A DNA stretch of 64,000 bases, from NCBI RefSeq assembly GCF_018271975.1, contig NZ_JAGUCN010000006.1, positions 1 to 64,000 of the forward strand, read 5' to 3'. Made by a program: the position numbers and the translations under genes. The DNA is from Carboxylicivirga mesophila (GTDB lineage: Bacteria; Bacteroidota; Bacteroidia; Bacteroidales; Marinilabiliaceae). This document shows, one piece after another, positions 55,345-64,000 of the stretch. Within the stretch, counting starts at the first letter, position 1, and each line of letters begins with the position of its first letter. The notes beneath the pieces were generated by a model. That model did no database searches, was not told the DNA's origin, and was given only the letters and a program-made list of their open reading frames with translations.

Positions 55345-58314
55345 ATGAAGTATATAAATTCAATAATATTAAAAGGTCGAATTAAGGTTTTAAACCTTTT
55401 GATCGTTATACTGCTGGCATCGTTTTATGCCAATGCGCAGACGCTTGAAGTGAGTGGAAAGGTTACAGATGCTGCCACACAGGAGGCGCTACCTGGAGTT
55501 TCCATTGCAATTGTAGGAACAACAACAGGTACAATCACTGATTTTGATGGAAATTATAGTCTTGAGATAAGTGATAAGGAAGCTATTTTGGCATTTTCAT
55601 TTATTGGTTACGAAACACAAGAAATACCTGTTGCAGGCCAATCTATGATTAATGTAGCTCTAAATCCTGATACAGAGAGTCTGGATGAAGTTATGGTGGT
55701 AGCATACGGTACCATCAAGAAATCTAACTTGACTGGTTCGGCTGTTGCAATTGACAACAAGGAGCTTAGGGATGTTTTTACACCAAGTGTATCATCCATG
55801 CTACAAGGTAAGGTGGCCGGTGTTTATGCTTCTTCTACAAGCGGTAGACCTGGGGCCACTACAGATATTACGATTCGTGGTAAAGGATCTCTATCAGGAC
55901 CTACAGCACCACTTTGGGTAGTAGATGGTATAATCTATGGTAATTTTGATCCAGGAATCAGTCCGAATGATGTAGAGAGTATTACTGTACTTAAGGATGC
56001 ATCTGCAACATCGCTATACGGTTCTTTAGGTGCCAATGGGGTCATCTTAGTACAGACTAGAACAGGTGATGGCGTATCAAGAATTAGTGTGAATGCGTCG
56101 CGTGGATACTCTAAATTCAACATGGGGAACTTCTCCCTGATGAATTCACAGGAACTGTATGACTATCAAAAGACCTGGAATCCTAATATTACTGAAGATG
56201 TTTTAGGAACAGACACAGACTGGCTTGAAAATGGCACACAAACAGGTGTTGCTCAGGAGTATAATGTTAGTTATTCAGGTGGTAGTGAGAAAATTAGCAC
56301 CTATCTGTCTGGAACCTATTATGGGGAAACGGGTACCATAAAGGGATTTGAATATGACCGCTATTCAGCACTAGGTAACGTGAATATTAATGCGACTGAT
56401 AAACTGTCCATCAGATTAAACCTTTCAGGTGATTACAGTACAACGTATAACCAGGAGCACTCGCTTTATAACATGTTTACCTACATGCCATGGGATGAGC
56501 CATATCTTCCAGATGGTTCTGTATTGGATCCACGAACTGAAGCAGGAGAAGACTATCTGCTGGAGAATGGTAAGGTTTGGTATGGTCGTGACAATAACAA
56601 CTACCTATACGATTTGCAATACAACTACGGTACTTCACGTGGTAACAATTTTCGTATTAATGTTGGGGGAGATTATAAGATTAACGATTGGTTGACATTC
56701 TCCTCAATGAATAATATTACGCTTACCTTTGGTCAGAGCGATTATTATACGGACCCTCGTTCATTCGCAGGAATGGCCAATAACGGTAGTTATTCTGAAT
56801 CTCATAGTTTTACTCAACGACGCTTTACCAACCAGTTACTTCGTCTCCAAAGAGATTTTGGACTTCATTCGGTAAATACTTTTGTTGCTTGGGAGTATAG
56901 TGATTATTATACAGAGAATACGTCAGCTGCTGGTAAAGGCGTTGGTGGTGGTTTGCAGGTGCTTAATACCACAGCAGAAGCATTAAGTGTTGGTGGTTAT
57001 AAAGGTGAAAGTGCCAAACAAAACCTGATGGCGAATATTCAATATGCCTATGATAACAAATATCTGGCTACAGCTTCATTTAGTCGTCAAGGCTCAAGTA
57101 GCTTCGGCCCTAACAATAAATATGGTAACTTCTGGTCTGCCAGTTTAGGATGGAATGCTCACCACGAATACTTTATTCAGGATATTGAGTGGTTAAATGT
57201 ACTGAAGCTTTCGGCGAGTATGGGGCAAATTGGTAATGCACCAAGTGGATTCCAGTATCTTGGTTATTATGCTTTTGTTGACCAGTATAACGGTAAGGGT
57301 GCTGCCACGCCATATCAGAAAGGAAATCCGGATATTAGCTGGGAAAAAGTAACTACTTATAACACGGCCATTAACGCACGTTTATTCAACCGCGTTGGAT
57401 TAAACCTGGATCTGTATTATAAGAATAGTGACGGTCTGTTGACATATGTGCCACTGCCTGCAATGACTGGATATAACGGTGTTTGGATGAACGTAGGACA
57501 GGTTAGTAACAGAGGATACGAATTAAGTATTTCACCTGAAATAATTAAAGGAAATCGCTTCTCATGGGATATGACCATTAACCTGGCGTACAATAAAAAC
57601 CGAGTTGAAGAATTATATGATGATCAGGCAGTGAATCGTGGCAATACCCGGTTTGAAGTTGGATATGATATGGATTCATATTATCAGCGCGTATGGTATG
57701 GCGTGAATCCTAACAATGGTGATCCGCTGTGGGAGAAAGTTGAAGAACAAGTGGATGAAGAAGGGAATGTGATTGGTGAAACAGTGAGTCTGACTTCAGA
57801 TTATGCAGATGCAACACTTCAGTTCACAGGAACTAAAGGTACGCCTAGCTATATTGGTGGTATTTTAAACTCTTTCACGTTTGATAACTTTACTTTGACG
57901 GCCAATATATCTTTCGTCAGTGATGTGTATAAATATAACAGCAACCGCGAGTTATTCGATAGTGATGGTTCTTATGTTGGATTCAATAACATGAACCTGA
58001 TGGATGGCTGGAGCCGTTGGGAAAAACCAGGTGATATTGCTACTCACCCAAGACCATTTGATGGCGGTGTAAATGCGAATAAAGTGTCATCGCGTTATCT
58101 TGAAGATGCCAGTTTCATTCGTTTACGTAATGTGAACCTGTCGTACACAATTCCGGAAACTTTGGCGGAACGTTTAAAAATTAAAAATGCCTCGGTATAT
58201 GTCAGTGCTGATAACCTGATTACCATTACCGATTGGTCGGGAATGGATCCTGAATCAGGCGCTCTGTATCCCTTATCGAAAAAGGTACTGTTTGGCGTAA
58301 AAGTAGATTTTTAA
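55345..58314 (+). CDS. SusC/RagA-family TonB-dependent transporter
   Basis: An outer-membrane receptor of 989 residues that imports ligands handed over by SusD. A signal peptide (about 1-31) is followed by a carboxypeptidase-regulatory-like domain (about 34-110, VSGKVTDAATQEALPGVSIA), the TonB-box region EVMVVAYG, the plug with APLWVVDGIIYG and the phylum signature DASATSLYGSLGANGVI, then the barrel to a terminal Phe (VKVDF). It has no STN domain, so it is not expected to signal to the anti-sigma factor. susD follows after 27 bases. Confidence 0.97.
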   Translation: MKYINSIILKGRIKVLNLLIVILLASFYANAQTLEVSGKVTDAATQEALPGVSIAIVGTTTGTITDFDGNYSLEISDKEAILAFSFIGYETQEIPVAGQSMINVALNPDTESLDEVMVVAYGTIKKSNLTGSAVAIDNKELRDVFTPSVSSMLQGKVAGVYASSTSGRPGATTDITIRGKGSLSGPTAPLWVVDGIIYGNFDPGISPNDVESITVLKDASATSLYGSLGANGVILVQTRTGDGVSRISVNASRGYSKFNMGNFSLMNSQELYDYQKTWNPNITEDVLGTDTDWLENGTQTGVAQEYNVSYSGGSEKISTYLSGTYYGETGTIKGFEYDRYSALGNVNINATDKLSIRLNLSGDYSTTYNQEHSLYNMFTYMPWDEPYLPDGSVLDPRTEAGEDYLLENGKVWYGRDNNNYLYDLQYNYGTSRGNNFRINVGGDYKINDWLTFSSMNNITLTFGQSDYYTDPRSFAGMANNGSYSESHSFTQRRFTNQLLRLQRDFGLHSVNTFVAWEYSDYYTENTSAAGKGVGGGLQVLNTTAEALSVGGYKGESAKQNLMANIQYAYDNKYLATASFSRQGSSSFGPNNKYGNFWSASLGWNAHHEYFIQDIEWLNVLKLSASMGQIGNAPSGFQYLGYYAFVDQYNGKGAATPYQKGNPDISWEKVTTYNTAINARLFNRVGLNLDLYYKNSDGLLTYVPLPAMTGYNGVWMNVGQVSNRGYELSISPEIIKGNRFSWDMTINLAYNKNRVEELYDDQAVNRGNTRFEVGYDMDSYYQRVWYGVNPNNGDPLWEKVEEQVDEEGNVIGETVSLTSDYADATLQFTGTKGTPSYIGGILNSFTFDNFTLTANISFVSDVYKYNSNRELFDSDGSYVGFNNMNLMDGWSRWEKPGDIATHPRPFDGGVNANKVSSRYLEDASFIRLRNVNLSYTIPETLAERLKIKNASVYVSADNLITITDWSGMDPESGALYPLSKKVLFGVKVDF

Positions 58315-58341
58315 CAATGAATCCTTTTTTAATCTAAGAGT

Positions 58342-60012
58342 ATGATAACTAAAAAAATATATTCTATTATTGCAATTTTGCTGGCACTTTCAATAACTGC
58401 CTGCGATATTACCAGAGAACCTTTTCAGGATTTATCAGATGACAAAGTGTTTGCTGATGAGTTAGGAATTGAAGCAGCTGCTTTGGGTACTTATGCCTTG
58501 TTGAAAAAGAATGAATTTATGCGTCCATACCATTTTCATGGTGAATTTGGAGGTGATAACATTGCATTAAGTGGTTCTACTACTGACCCTTTGTTTTACA
58601 TGTACAACTATCAGCATATTCCAACTAATGGGCATTTGAATAGTTTATGGTCAACATGTTACCAAGGGATTGTAAACGCCAATAAAGTTATTGCGAATGC
58701 AGAAGAGGGTACACCTCGTATGAATCATGTGATTGGAGAAATGTACTACTTGCGTTCATTCTTCTATCTGAATCTTGTAACTATTTGGGGAAGACCTTAC
58801 AACCAGGATCCTGATGGAAACATGGGTGTGCCTATTATCCTGGATGCAGAACCAGATGTTGATAATTTGCCAGGAAGAGCTAGTGTGAAAGAGGTTTATG
58901 ACCAGATTCTCAGCGACCTTGAAACGGCTGCTGATTTGATGAGTGAGTTTAAACGAGTGGATAGTGAGTATCCGATTTATGCTTCTGAGCAGGCTGCGAA
59001 TGCTTTGTTGTCACGCGTTTATCTTTACATGGAAGAAAATGTAAAGGCTGCTGAATACGCAACGAAAGTAATTGATTCTGGTAATTTCTCTTTACTTACA
59101 GGTTCAGCTTATGAGACTTTTCCAACGATGGTTCCAGAGGATAATCCGGAAGTAATTTTTGCCTGTCGCGCCCTGAAAGATGAGGATGACTATGGGTGGT
59201 ATGCTTTTGGTGGTATGTATGCTACTATTGATGGTGTTGGTTGGGGTGAAATGTATGCTTCAGAACCATACCGTGATTTGTTGGACAAGAATCCTGAGGA
59301 CCGCAGACATAAGTTTATTGAGCCGCAGTACGTGGATGATGGTACCTATGAGTTAACTTATTCATATGATAAAGCTACACCTGTTGGTTCAAGAATGTTT
59401 CAGATGTACGCTGTTACAGATAATGCAGGTACTTGGGAGTATGAATACAATGGGGGAACTCACGCTGTGATGACTGAAGAGGTGAATGGTGTAATGAAGT
59501 ATTACATTACCGAAGGTGACCACATTAGTGGAAAGACCTATGTACGTATCAATATGAAGATGAAAGTTCGTAATGGTTATCCTAAGTATTTTGTCATTAA
59601 ATGTTCGAACCAGGAAGGACAACCACAACTTTTCTCACCGATTATTTCTCGTTTGGCAGAAATGTATCTGAATCGTGCTGAAGTGAATGCTAAAGCTAAT
59701 AAAGTTACTGAAGCATTGGCAGATGTAAATGTAATCAGAGAACGTGCGGGTATTCCAACTTATACAGAAGTGCCAGATGGTATGACTATACTTGAAGTGG
59801 TATTGGAAGAGCGTCGCCTGGAGTTGGCCTATGAAGCTCACCGTCGTTACGATATCTTCCGTAATGGTCTGACACTTGATCGCAAATATCCGGGTACACA
59901 CGATAAAGGTTCAAATGCCTTACTGACAGTACCGGCTAATCATCCGAGGGTAGTAGATTATATTCCTGAAGCACAGATTTTGGCGATGCCAAATCTGATT
60001 CAGAATCCATAA
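58342..60012 (+). CDS. SusD/RagB-family lipoprotein
   Basis: A ligand-binding outer-membrane lipoprotein of 556 residues that closes over its SusC partner. The signal peptide ends SITA-C21. The N-terminal block FQDLSDDKVFADELG and the TPR-like helices (YYLRSFFYLNLVTIWGRPY) are family hallmarks, and the C-terminal RLAEMYLNRAEVNAKANKV and EERRLELAYEAHRRYDIFRN are conserved. The ligand is not predictable by eye. A hairpin at 60034-60077 separates it from the next gene. Confidence 0.96.
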   Translation: MITKKIYSIIAILLALSITACDITREPFQDLSDDKVFADELGIEAAALGTYALLKKNEFMRPYHFHGEFGGDNIALSGSTTDPLFYMYNYQHIPTNGHLNSLWSTCYQGIVNANKVIANAEEGTPRMNHVIGEMYYLRSFFYLNLVTIWGRPYNQDPDGNMGVPIILDAEPDVDNLPGRASVKEVYDQILSDLETAADLMSEFKRVDSEYPIYASEQAANALLSRVYLYMEENVKAAEYATKVIDSGNFSLLTGSAYETFPTMVPEDNPEVIFACRALKDEDDYGWYAFGGMYATIDGVGWGEMYASEPYRDLLDKNPEDRRHKFIEPQYVDDGTYELTYSYDKATPVGSRMFQMYAVTDNAGTWEYEYNGGTHAVMTEEVNGVMKYYITEGDHISGKTYVRINMKMKVRNGYPKYFVIKCSNQEGQPQLFSPIISRLAEMYLNRAEVNAKANKVTEALADVNVIRERAGIPTYTEVPDGMTILEVVLEERRLELAYEAHRRYDIFRNGLTLDRKYPGTHDKGSNALLTVPANHPRVVDYIPEAQILAMPNLIQNP

Positions 60013-60033
60013 TATTTGCCTGAATAATTTAAG

Positions 60034-60077
60034 AGAGACTTTGCCAGGTAAAATCATGCCAGGTAAAGTCTCTTTTT
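60034..60077 (+). terminator. Internal terminator after susD
   Basis: AGAGACTTTGCC (60034-60045) pairs with GGTAAAGTCTCT (60062-60073), with one G-U pair, and a short T-run follows. The sequence GCCAGGTAAA occurs twice inside it. Confidence 0.8.
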
Positions 60078-60095
60078 CTAAAAAAATAAAGACAT

Positions 60096-61451
60096 ATGAA
60101 ATATTCAAAACAATTCATTGCGTTTATTTTATCCATATCCCTGGTGAGCTTTATTATTTCTTGTGATGGAGCTAATGGAGATGAAGATACCGATCCTCAA
60201 CCGGAGACAAAAGAACCTCCGAAAATGTTGACTCAAGTTCCTGCAGAAGGAAATAGTTGGTTCCTAATAAACGTGGGGACAGCTCAAATGCACTCGAAAG
60301 ATTTTAAAGGTAATAGCTGGTCATCAACTCAGTCGGTTTTACGTACTTATTTTCATCTCGAAAAGGCAGGTACAGTGCATATTGGTATTAAGGGTAAGGT
60401 AGTTTCCGGAACCTCTACTATTGAAGCAACTTTTCAGGGGGAATCTAAAGAGGTTACCATGAAAGATTCATATACAGGAGTAGTTTATATTGGTTCCTAT
60501 GAGGTGGCATCTGCCGGGTATTATCACCTCGACTTAAAGGGAATAAAAAAAGTGGATGTTCAATTTGCTGAACTTGAACATATTGCCCTGGGTGGTGATG
60601 CAACCAGTGCAGGCGTTAATTTTTCTAATGAAGATTATTTTTACTGGGGACGTCGTGGGCCTTCAGTACATTTAGGGTACCAGGTGCCGACAGAAGCGAG
60701 CGATGTGCAGTGGTTTTATAGTGAGGTGCAGGTGCCGGAAGGAAATGATGTGATAGGCTCATACTACATGGCCAATGGCTTTGGACAGGGGTATTTTGGA
60801 ATGCAGGTAAATTCAAGCAGCGAAAGACGGGTGCTATTTTCTGTTTGGAGTCCATACCACACCGATGATCCCAATAGTATCCCAGAAGATCAGAGAGTGA
60901 AGCTAATCTCTAAAGGGGAACTAACAATTACCAACGATTTTGGCAATGAGGGTTCAGGAGGCCAGAGCTACATGGTACATAATTGGGAAGTTGGTCGTAA
61001 ATATGGTTTTCTCCTGAGAGGCGAACCAGCGGCCGATAATAAAACTGAGTACAAAGCTTACTTTTTTGATTCGAAAGAAGAGAGGTGGCATTTCATTGCG
61101 CATTGGAGTCGACCAGAAACTTCAACCTATTTGACGAACTTGTATTCTTTTCTTGAGAATTTTAATACGTCAACAGGCCCGCTGGGACGCATGGCCTATT
61201 ACGGTAATCAATGGGTTTATGATACAACTGGCAAATGGTATGAGGTAACAAGTGCCAAATTTACAGCTGATGCAACAGCTCGTGATAAAGCCCGTATGGA
61301 TTATGCCGGAGGCTATGTGGCTGGTGATGATGGATTTTACCTTAAAAACTGTGGGTTTTTCAGTGAAGTTTCTACGCTGGATGTTGTTCATAATCGTCCT
61401 GCAGGTGGCACTGCGCCAGTCATCGATTTTGACGCGCTTCCATTGAATTAG
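60096..61451 (+). CDS. DUF3472 lipoprotein (with a DUF5077-like N-terminal part)
   Basis: A protein of 451 residues. The signal peptide ends FIIS-C23, followed by the acidic DGANGDEDTD, suggesting surface display. A beta-sandwich at about 50-165 resembles DUF5077 (HIGIKGKVVSGTSTIEATFQ), and the rest matches DUF3472 (EVQVPEGNDVIGSYYMANGF, GQGYFGMQVNSS). Such proteins occur in polysaccharide utilisation loci, but their biochemical role is not established to my knowledge. It lies after the susD terminator, so it is partly uncoupled from susCD. Confidence 0.82.
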   Translation: MKYSKQFIAFILSISLVSFIISCDGANGDEDTDPQPETKEPPKMLTQVPAEGNSWFLINVGTAQMHSKDFKGNSWSSTQSVLRTYFHLEKAGTVHIGIKGKVVSGTSTIEATFQGESKEVTMKDSYTGVVYIGSYEVASAGYYHLDLKGIKKVDVQFAELEHIALGGDATSAGVNFSNEDYFYWGRRGPSVHLGYQVPTEASDVQWFYSEVQVPEGNDVIGSYYMANGFGQGYFGMQVNSSSERRVLFSVWSPYHTDDPNSIPEDQRVKLISKGELTITNDFGNEGSGGQSYMVHNWEVGRKYGFLLRGEPAADNKTEYKAYFFDSKEERWHFIAHWSRPETSTYLTNLYSFLENFNTSTGPLGRMAYYGNQWVYDTTGKWYEVTSAKFTADATARDKARMDYAGGYVAGDDGFYLKNCGFFSEVSTLDVVHNRPAGGTAPVIDFDALPLN

Positions 61452-61600
61452 TAAATAGGACAGGAAAAGTGAAATAAACTAAAAAATATGATTTCTTCTT
61501 GAAATATCGTATTATTTTGGTTTATTTCACACCTTTGTTATAGGGTGTAAGGCCCCTGGAACCGTCTTACAGATAAGAAACAAACAATGCAATAGTGCCG

Positions 61601-62638
61601 ATGGATTTTAAGAAGGATACAGATCATCTTATTATAAAATCTTTATCCAACAATTTGAATAAAGAAGAACAGTCGCGTCTGGATCAATGGTTAGCTGATT
61701 CAGAGCATAATGAAGATGAGTATTCTGCTTACTCCGAATTGTGGAAGCGTTCAGAAAAACTTGCTTTATCTGATGAGATTGATGTAGACATGTCTCTTGC
61801 CGCTACCAAAAGCCGGATGAACTTCAATTCCACAAAGCAAATTTGGTTGAATCGTTTACAGCAAATTGCAGCCATATTGGTTGTTTCTATAGCTATCTCA
61901 ACTGTTTTACATTTCTGGACAAGCTCTGAAGCTGAAGATGCAGTTTATCAGGAAATCGCAACAGCTTTTGGTGTTCAAACCAATGTTACTCTGGCCGATG
62001 GGACTGTGGTATGGCTTAATTCCGATAGTAAGCTTCGTTTTCCTGTGTCTTTTGACAATATGAAGGAAAGAAGGGTTGAATTGTTAGGGGAAGCATTTTT
62101 TAAGGTAGCGCATAATGCTGAGGTGCCTTTTATTGTTAATGCCGATGAGTTGGATGTTAAAGTTTTGGGAACTTCGTTTAATGTCACAGCATGGCCTGAA
62201 TATGATAAATGGAGTGTTGCTTTAGAGGAGGGAAAAGTTAGTCTGTTTAATGCTAAATCCGATTCTAAGAAAGCACTACTTACAATGAAACCTAATGAAG
62301 TGGTAACTTTTGATCGTGAATCAAGAAGTTTAAATGTGGCTCATGTTAATGATCTTGAAAGGTATAGTGAGTGGAAGGATGGTCGTTTAGTATTTTTGGG
62401 AGATGACATCGAAACAGTGATGCAAAAGCTGGATAAGTGGTATAATGTGGAAACGGTTATTGCCGATGAAGCACTCAAAGATTTTCACTTTACTGCTACT
62501 TTTACTAAAGAAACACTCAACCAGGCTTTAAGTCTGTTATGTAGTACCTCAGGTATAGCATACAAGATAGAGGCTGCTGTGCAAATGCCAGACGGAAACT
62601 ACACGAAGCGAAAGGTGGTACTGTCTTCGATAAAATAA
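61601..62638 (+). CDS. FecR-family anti-sigma factor
   Basis: A single-span membrane protein of 345 residues from ATG 61601 (a GTG two codons upstream is possible). The cytoplasmic part (1-80) would bind the sigma factor, a membrane helix lies at about 84-105, the FecR domain covers about 115-220 (VTLADGTVVWLNSDSKLRFP), and a DUF4974-like domain about 265-335 ends it. It follows the DUF3472 gene by 149 bases and precedes an STN-containing receptor, the classic receptor-anti-sigma pair. The matching sigma gene is probably the one at 53611. Confidence 0.92.
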   Translation: MDFKKDTDHLIIKSLSNNLNKEEQSRLDQWLADSEHNEDEYSAYSELWKRSEKLALSDEIDVDMSLAATKSRMNFNSTKQIWLNRLQQIAAILVVSIAISTVLHFWTSSEAEDAVYQEIATAFGVQTNVTLADGTVVWLNSDSKLRFPVSFDNMKERRVELLGEAFFKVAHNAEVPFIVNADELDVKVLGTSFNVTAWPEYDKWSVALEEGKVSLFNAKSDSKKALLTMKPNEVVTFDRESRSLNVAHVNDLERYSEWKDGRLVFLGDDIETVMQKLDKWYNVETVIADEALKDFHFTATFTKETLNQALSLLCSTSGIAYKIEAAVQMPDGNYTKRKVVLSSIK

Positions 62639-62657
62639 ACTGGACAACAATAATAAA

Positions 62658-62690
62658 AAACAGAGGGGTGATGACGCACTCCTCTGTTTT
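62658..62690 (+). terminator. Terminator after the FecR gene
   Basis: AAACAGAGG (62658-62666) and CCTCTGTTT (62681-62689) form a 9-bp stem with a short T-run of four. Confidence 0.6.
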
Positions 62691-62783
62691 GCAACTTATA
62701 CCCAAATGTTAATCAGGTAAAATAAATGTTAATTTAAGCTAAAGGCAAAAATATGAAAAAATAGAAACAACCGGTTATTTCCG

Positions 62784-64000
62784 ATGAGATATATAGAAAA
62801 AAAAGTGTCAGTATGGAGAAGCTTATTGTTGACAATCATGTTGGTCAATGCCTCTCTAATACCTGATCTGTGTGCGCAGGAAAATGGGATTCACCTGGAT
62901 GAGAAAGATGTTTCCATTAAGGATGTATTGCGGAAAATTGAAAGAATGAATGGTTATTTCTTCCTCTACAACAACAATCTGATTGATGTGGAGCGTAAGA
63001 TTGATATACAAGTCTCCAATGCTGTAATTGATGAGGTTATTCCTCTTATTTTCAGCAATCAAAAAGTTAATTACGTCATTCATGACAGGCAAATTGTTCT
63101 TTCACCTTATGAGCTGCAGGCATTTAAAGGCCGTGAGTATATAGCGCAGGGGAGGGTTATTGATGAACAAGGGCAGCCCCTCATTGGTGTGGCCATTGGT
63201 GTGTTAGGTACAACGCGAGGTACAATTACGAATATGGAAGGGCAGTTTAAAATTGAATTGGATCGTCCGGTTGCTGAATTGATATTTACTTTTGTTGGCA
63301 TGAATACTATTCGTTTTGACTATCAAGGCGAAGAAGATATTCAGGTTGTGATGTCGGCCAAAAATCAATTGATTGATGAGGTGATTGTTGTAGCATATGG
63401 TCGGCAGGCTGCCATGACGGTCACCGGGGCTGTACATTCCATCAATATGCAAAAAGTTGAGAATGCAGGTGTGCCTCAGGTGGCCAATTTGGTGCAAGGA
63501 GTTGCTCCCGGATTATTGGTGATTAATTCATCAGGTATGCCGGGTGAAAAGCCCAAAATGCGTATCCATGGCGAAGGTTCGTTCAATTATTCCAACGAGC
63601 CTTTGTGGGTGATTGATGGTATAATTTATGGGCACTCTTCCCCGGATATTAACCCCACCGATATAGAGTCGGTTTCTGTATTGAAAGATGCTGCTGCTAC
63701 AGCACTTTACGGTTCCAGGGCTTCAAATGGCATCATAATGGTTGAAACAAAGGTTGGAAAGTCTGGGCATAATGCCTTTACTTTTAACTCCAACGTGGGT
63801 GTTACTCAGCTCAACCAAGGGCGTTTTCAGATGATGAACGGGAAGGAGTTATATGATTATACCATTGGTTTTGTCAATGATCAAAATCAATTTACCATGC
63901 CAGATCCTGACTCTGATAATGTTCTTAAAAGTACCAATTGGCTCGATATTGTATCAAAAACGGGTGTTGTTCAAGATTATAATTTGTCATACGAAGGCGG
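62784..64000 (+). CDS. SusC-like TonB-dependent receptor with an STN domain, 3' end beyond the window
   Basis: An open frame from ATG 62784 to the window edge, 405 codons so far. It starts MRYIEKKVSVWRSLLL, with a signal peptide to about residue 32 (LCAQ). A secretin/TonB short N-terminal (STN) domain follows at about 35-110 (DVLRKIERMNGYFFLYNN). A carboxypeptidase-regulatory-like domain comes next (about 118-195, RVIDEQGQPLIGVAIGVLGT), then EVIVVAYG and the plug with LKDAAATALYGSRASNGII. The STN domain is what signals to FecR, so this receptor probably senses a ligand and releases the sigma factor. The barrel and any partner susD lie outside. Confidence 0.95.
   Translation, partial: MRYIEKKVSVWRSLLLTIMLVNASLIPDLCAQENGIHLDEKDVSIKDVLRKIERMNGYFFLYNNNLIDVERKIDIQVSNAVIDEVIPLIFSNQKVNYVIHDRQIVLSPYELQAFKGREYIAQGRVIDEQGQPLIGVAIGVLGTTRGTITNMEGQFKIELDRPVAELIFTFVGMNTIRFDYQGEEDIQVVMSAKNQLIDEVIVVAYGRQAAMTVTGAVHSINMQKVENAGVPQVANLVQGVAPGLLVINSSGMPGEKPKMRIHGEGSFNYSNEPLWVIDGIIYGHSSPDINPTDIESVSVLKDAAATALYGSRASNGIIMVETKVGKSGHNAFTFNSNVGVTQLNQGRFQMMNGKELYDYTIGFVNDQNQFTMPDPDSDNVLKSTNWLDIVSKTGVVQDYNLSYEG

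Overview
The window reads as chromosomal DNA of a member of the Bacteroidota, most likely a marine or anaerobic Marinilabiliales-type organism (the order is my inference). The evidence is SusC/SusD pairs, a hybrid two-component regulator (HTCS), FecR-type anti-sigma, DUF4835/PorD, DUF5686 and DUF5777 families, a Bacteroidota-type RNA polymerase omega, near absence of Shine-Dalgarno sequences, and many TAnnTTTG -7 promoter boxes.

Layout. 1-1700: the end of a KDG kinase gene and a KDPG aldolase gene (uronate catabolism). 1701-2118: a frameshifted remnant of an excisionase-like gene and the dnaK terminator. 2119-9644 (minus): dnaK, then a four-gene MacB-type efflux operon with two adaptors, a permease and a TolC protein but no ATPase. 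9756-14771: glmM, rluB and a DUF5686 outer-membrane protein. 14768-22066: the most unusual part, a Crp/Fnr regulator cotranscribed with a UbiA-like membrane protein, divergent from seven genes for c-type cytochromes, a DUF5777 beta-barrel, a membrane cytochrome b and a ResB-like protein. A perfect FNR-type site (16533-16548) lies in the divergent promoter region.

22137-49140 is mostly housekeeping: an alpha-oxoamine synthase, bamD-rpoZ, coaBC-DUF4835-recN, fabI, cysDN, a FadL-like porin, a low-complexity lipoprotein, proS, a conserved hypothetical, pepT, a 2-Cys peroxiredoxin, pabB-tilS, a 590-residue conserved unknown, plsC, a GNAT acetyltransferase, a two-domain fasciclin lipoprotein and an ABC-F ATPase. 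Many units end in clear hairpin terminators, several shared by convergent genes.

49254-64000 is a nutrient-uptake locus. A 1358-residue HTCS is divergent from an ECF sigma gene. Then come a discoidin-domain lipoprotein, SusC, SusD and a DUF3472 lipoprotein, then a FecR anti-sigma and a second SusC-like receptor with an STN signalling domain that runs off the window. The sigma gene and its probable anti-sigma are separated by the whole SusCD cassette. No glycoside hydrolase is visible, so the substrate is unknown.

Best candidate for an undescribed system: the 14.8-22.1 kb cytochrome locus. Its parts fit an FNR-controlled electron path from the quinone pool through a cytochrome b and a tethered heptaheme cytochrome, across the periplasm, to an outer-membrane barrel and a hexaheme lipoprotein. 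That path is inference from gene content; the terminal acceptor cannot be read from the sequence.
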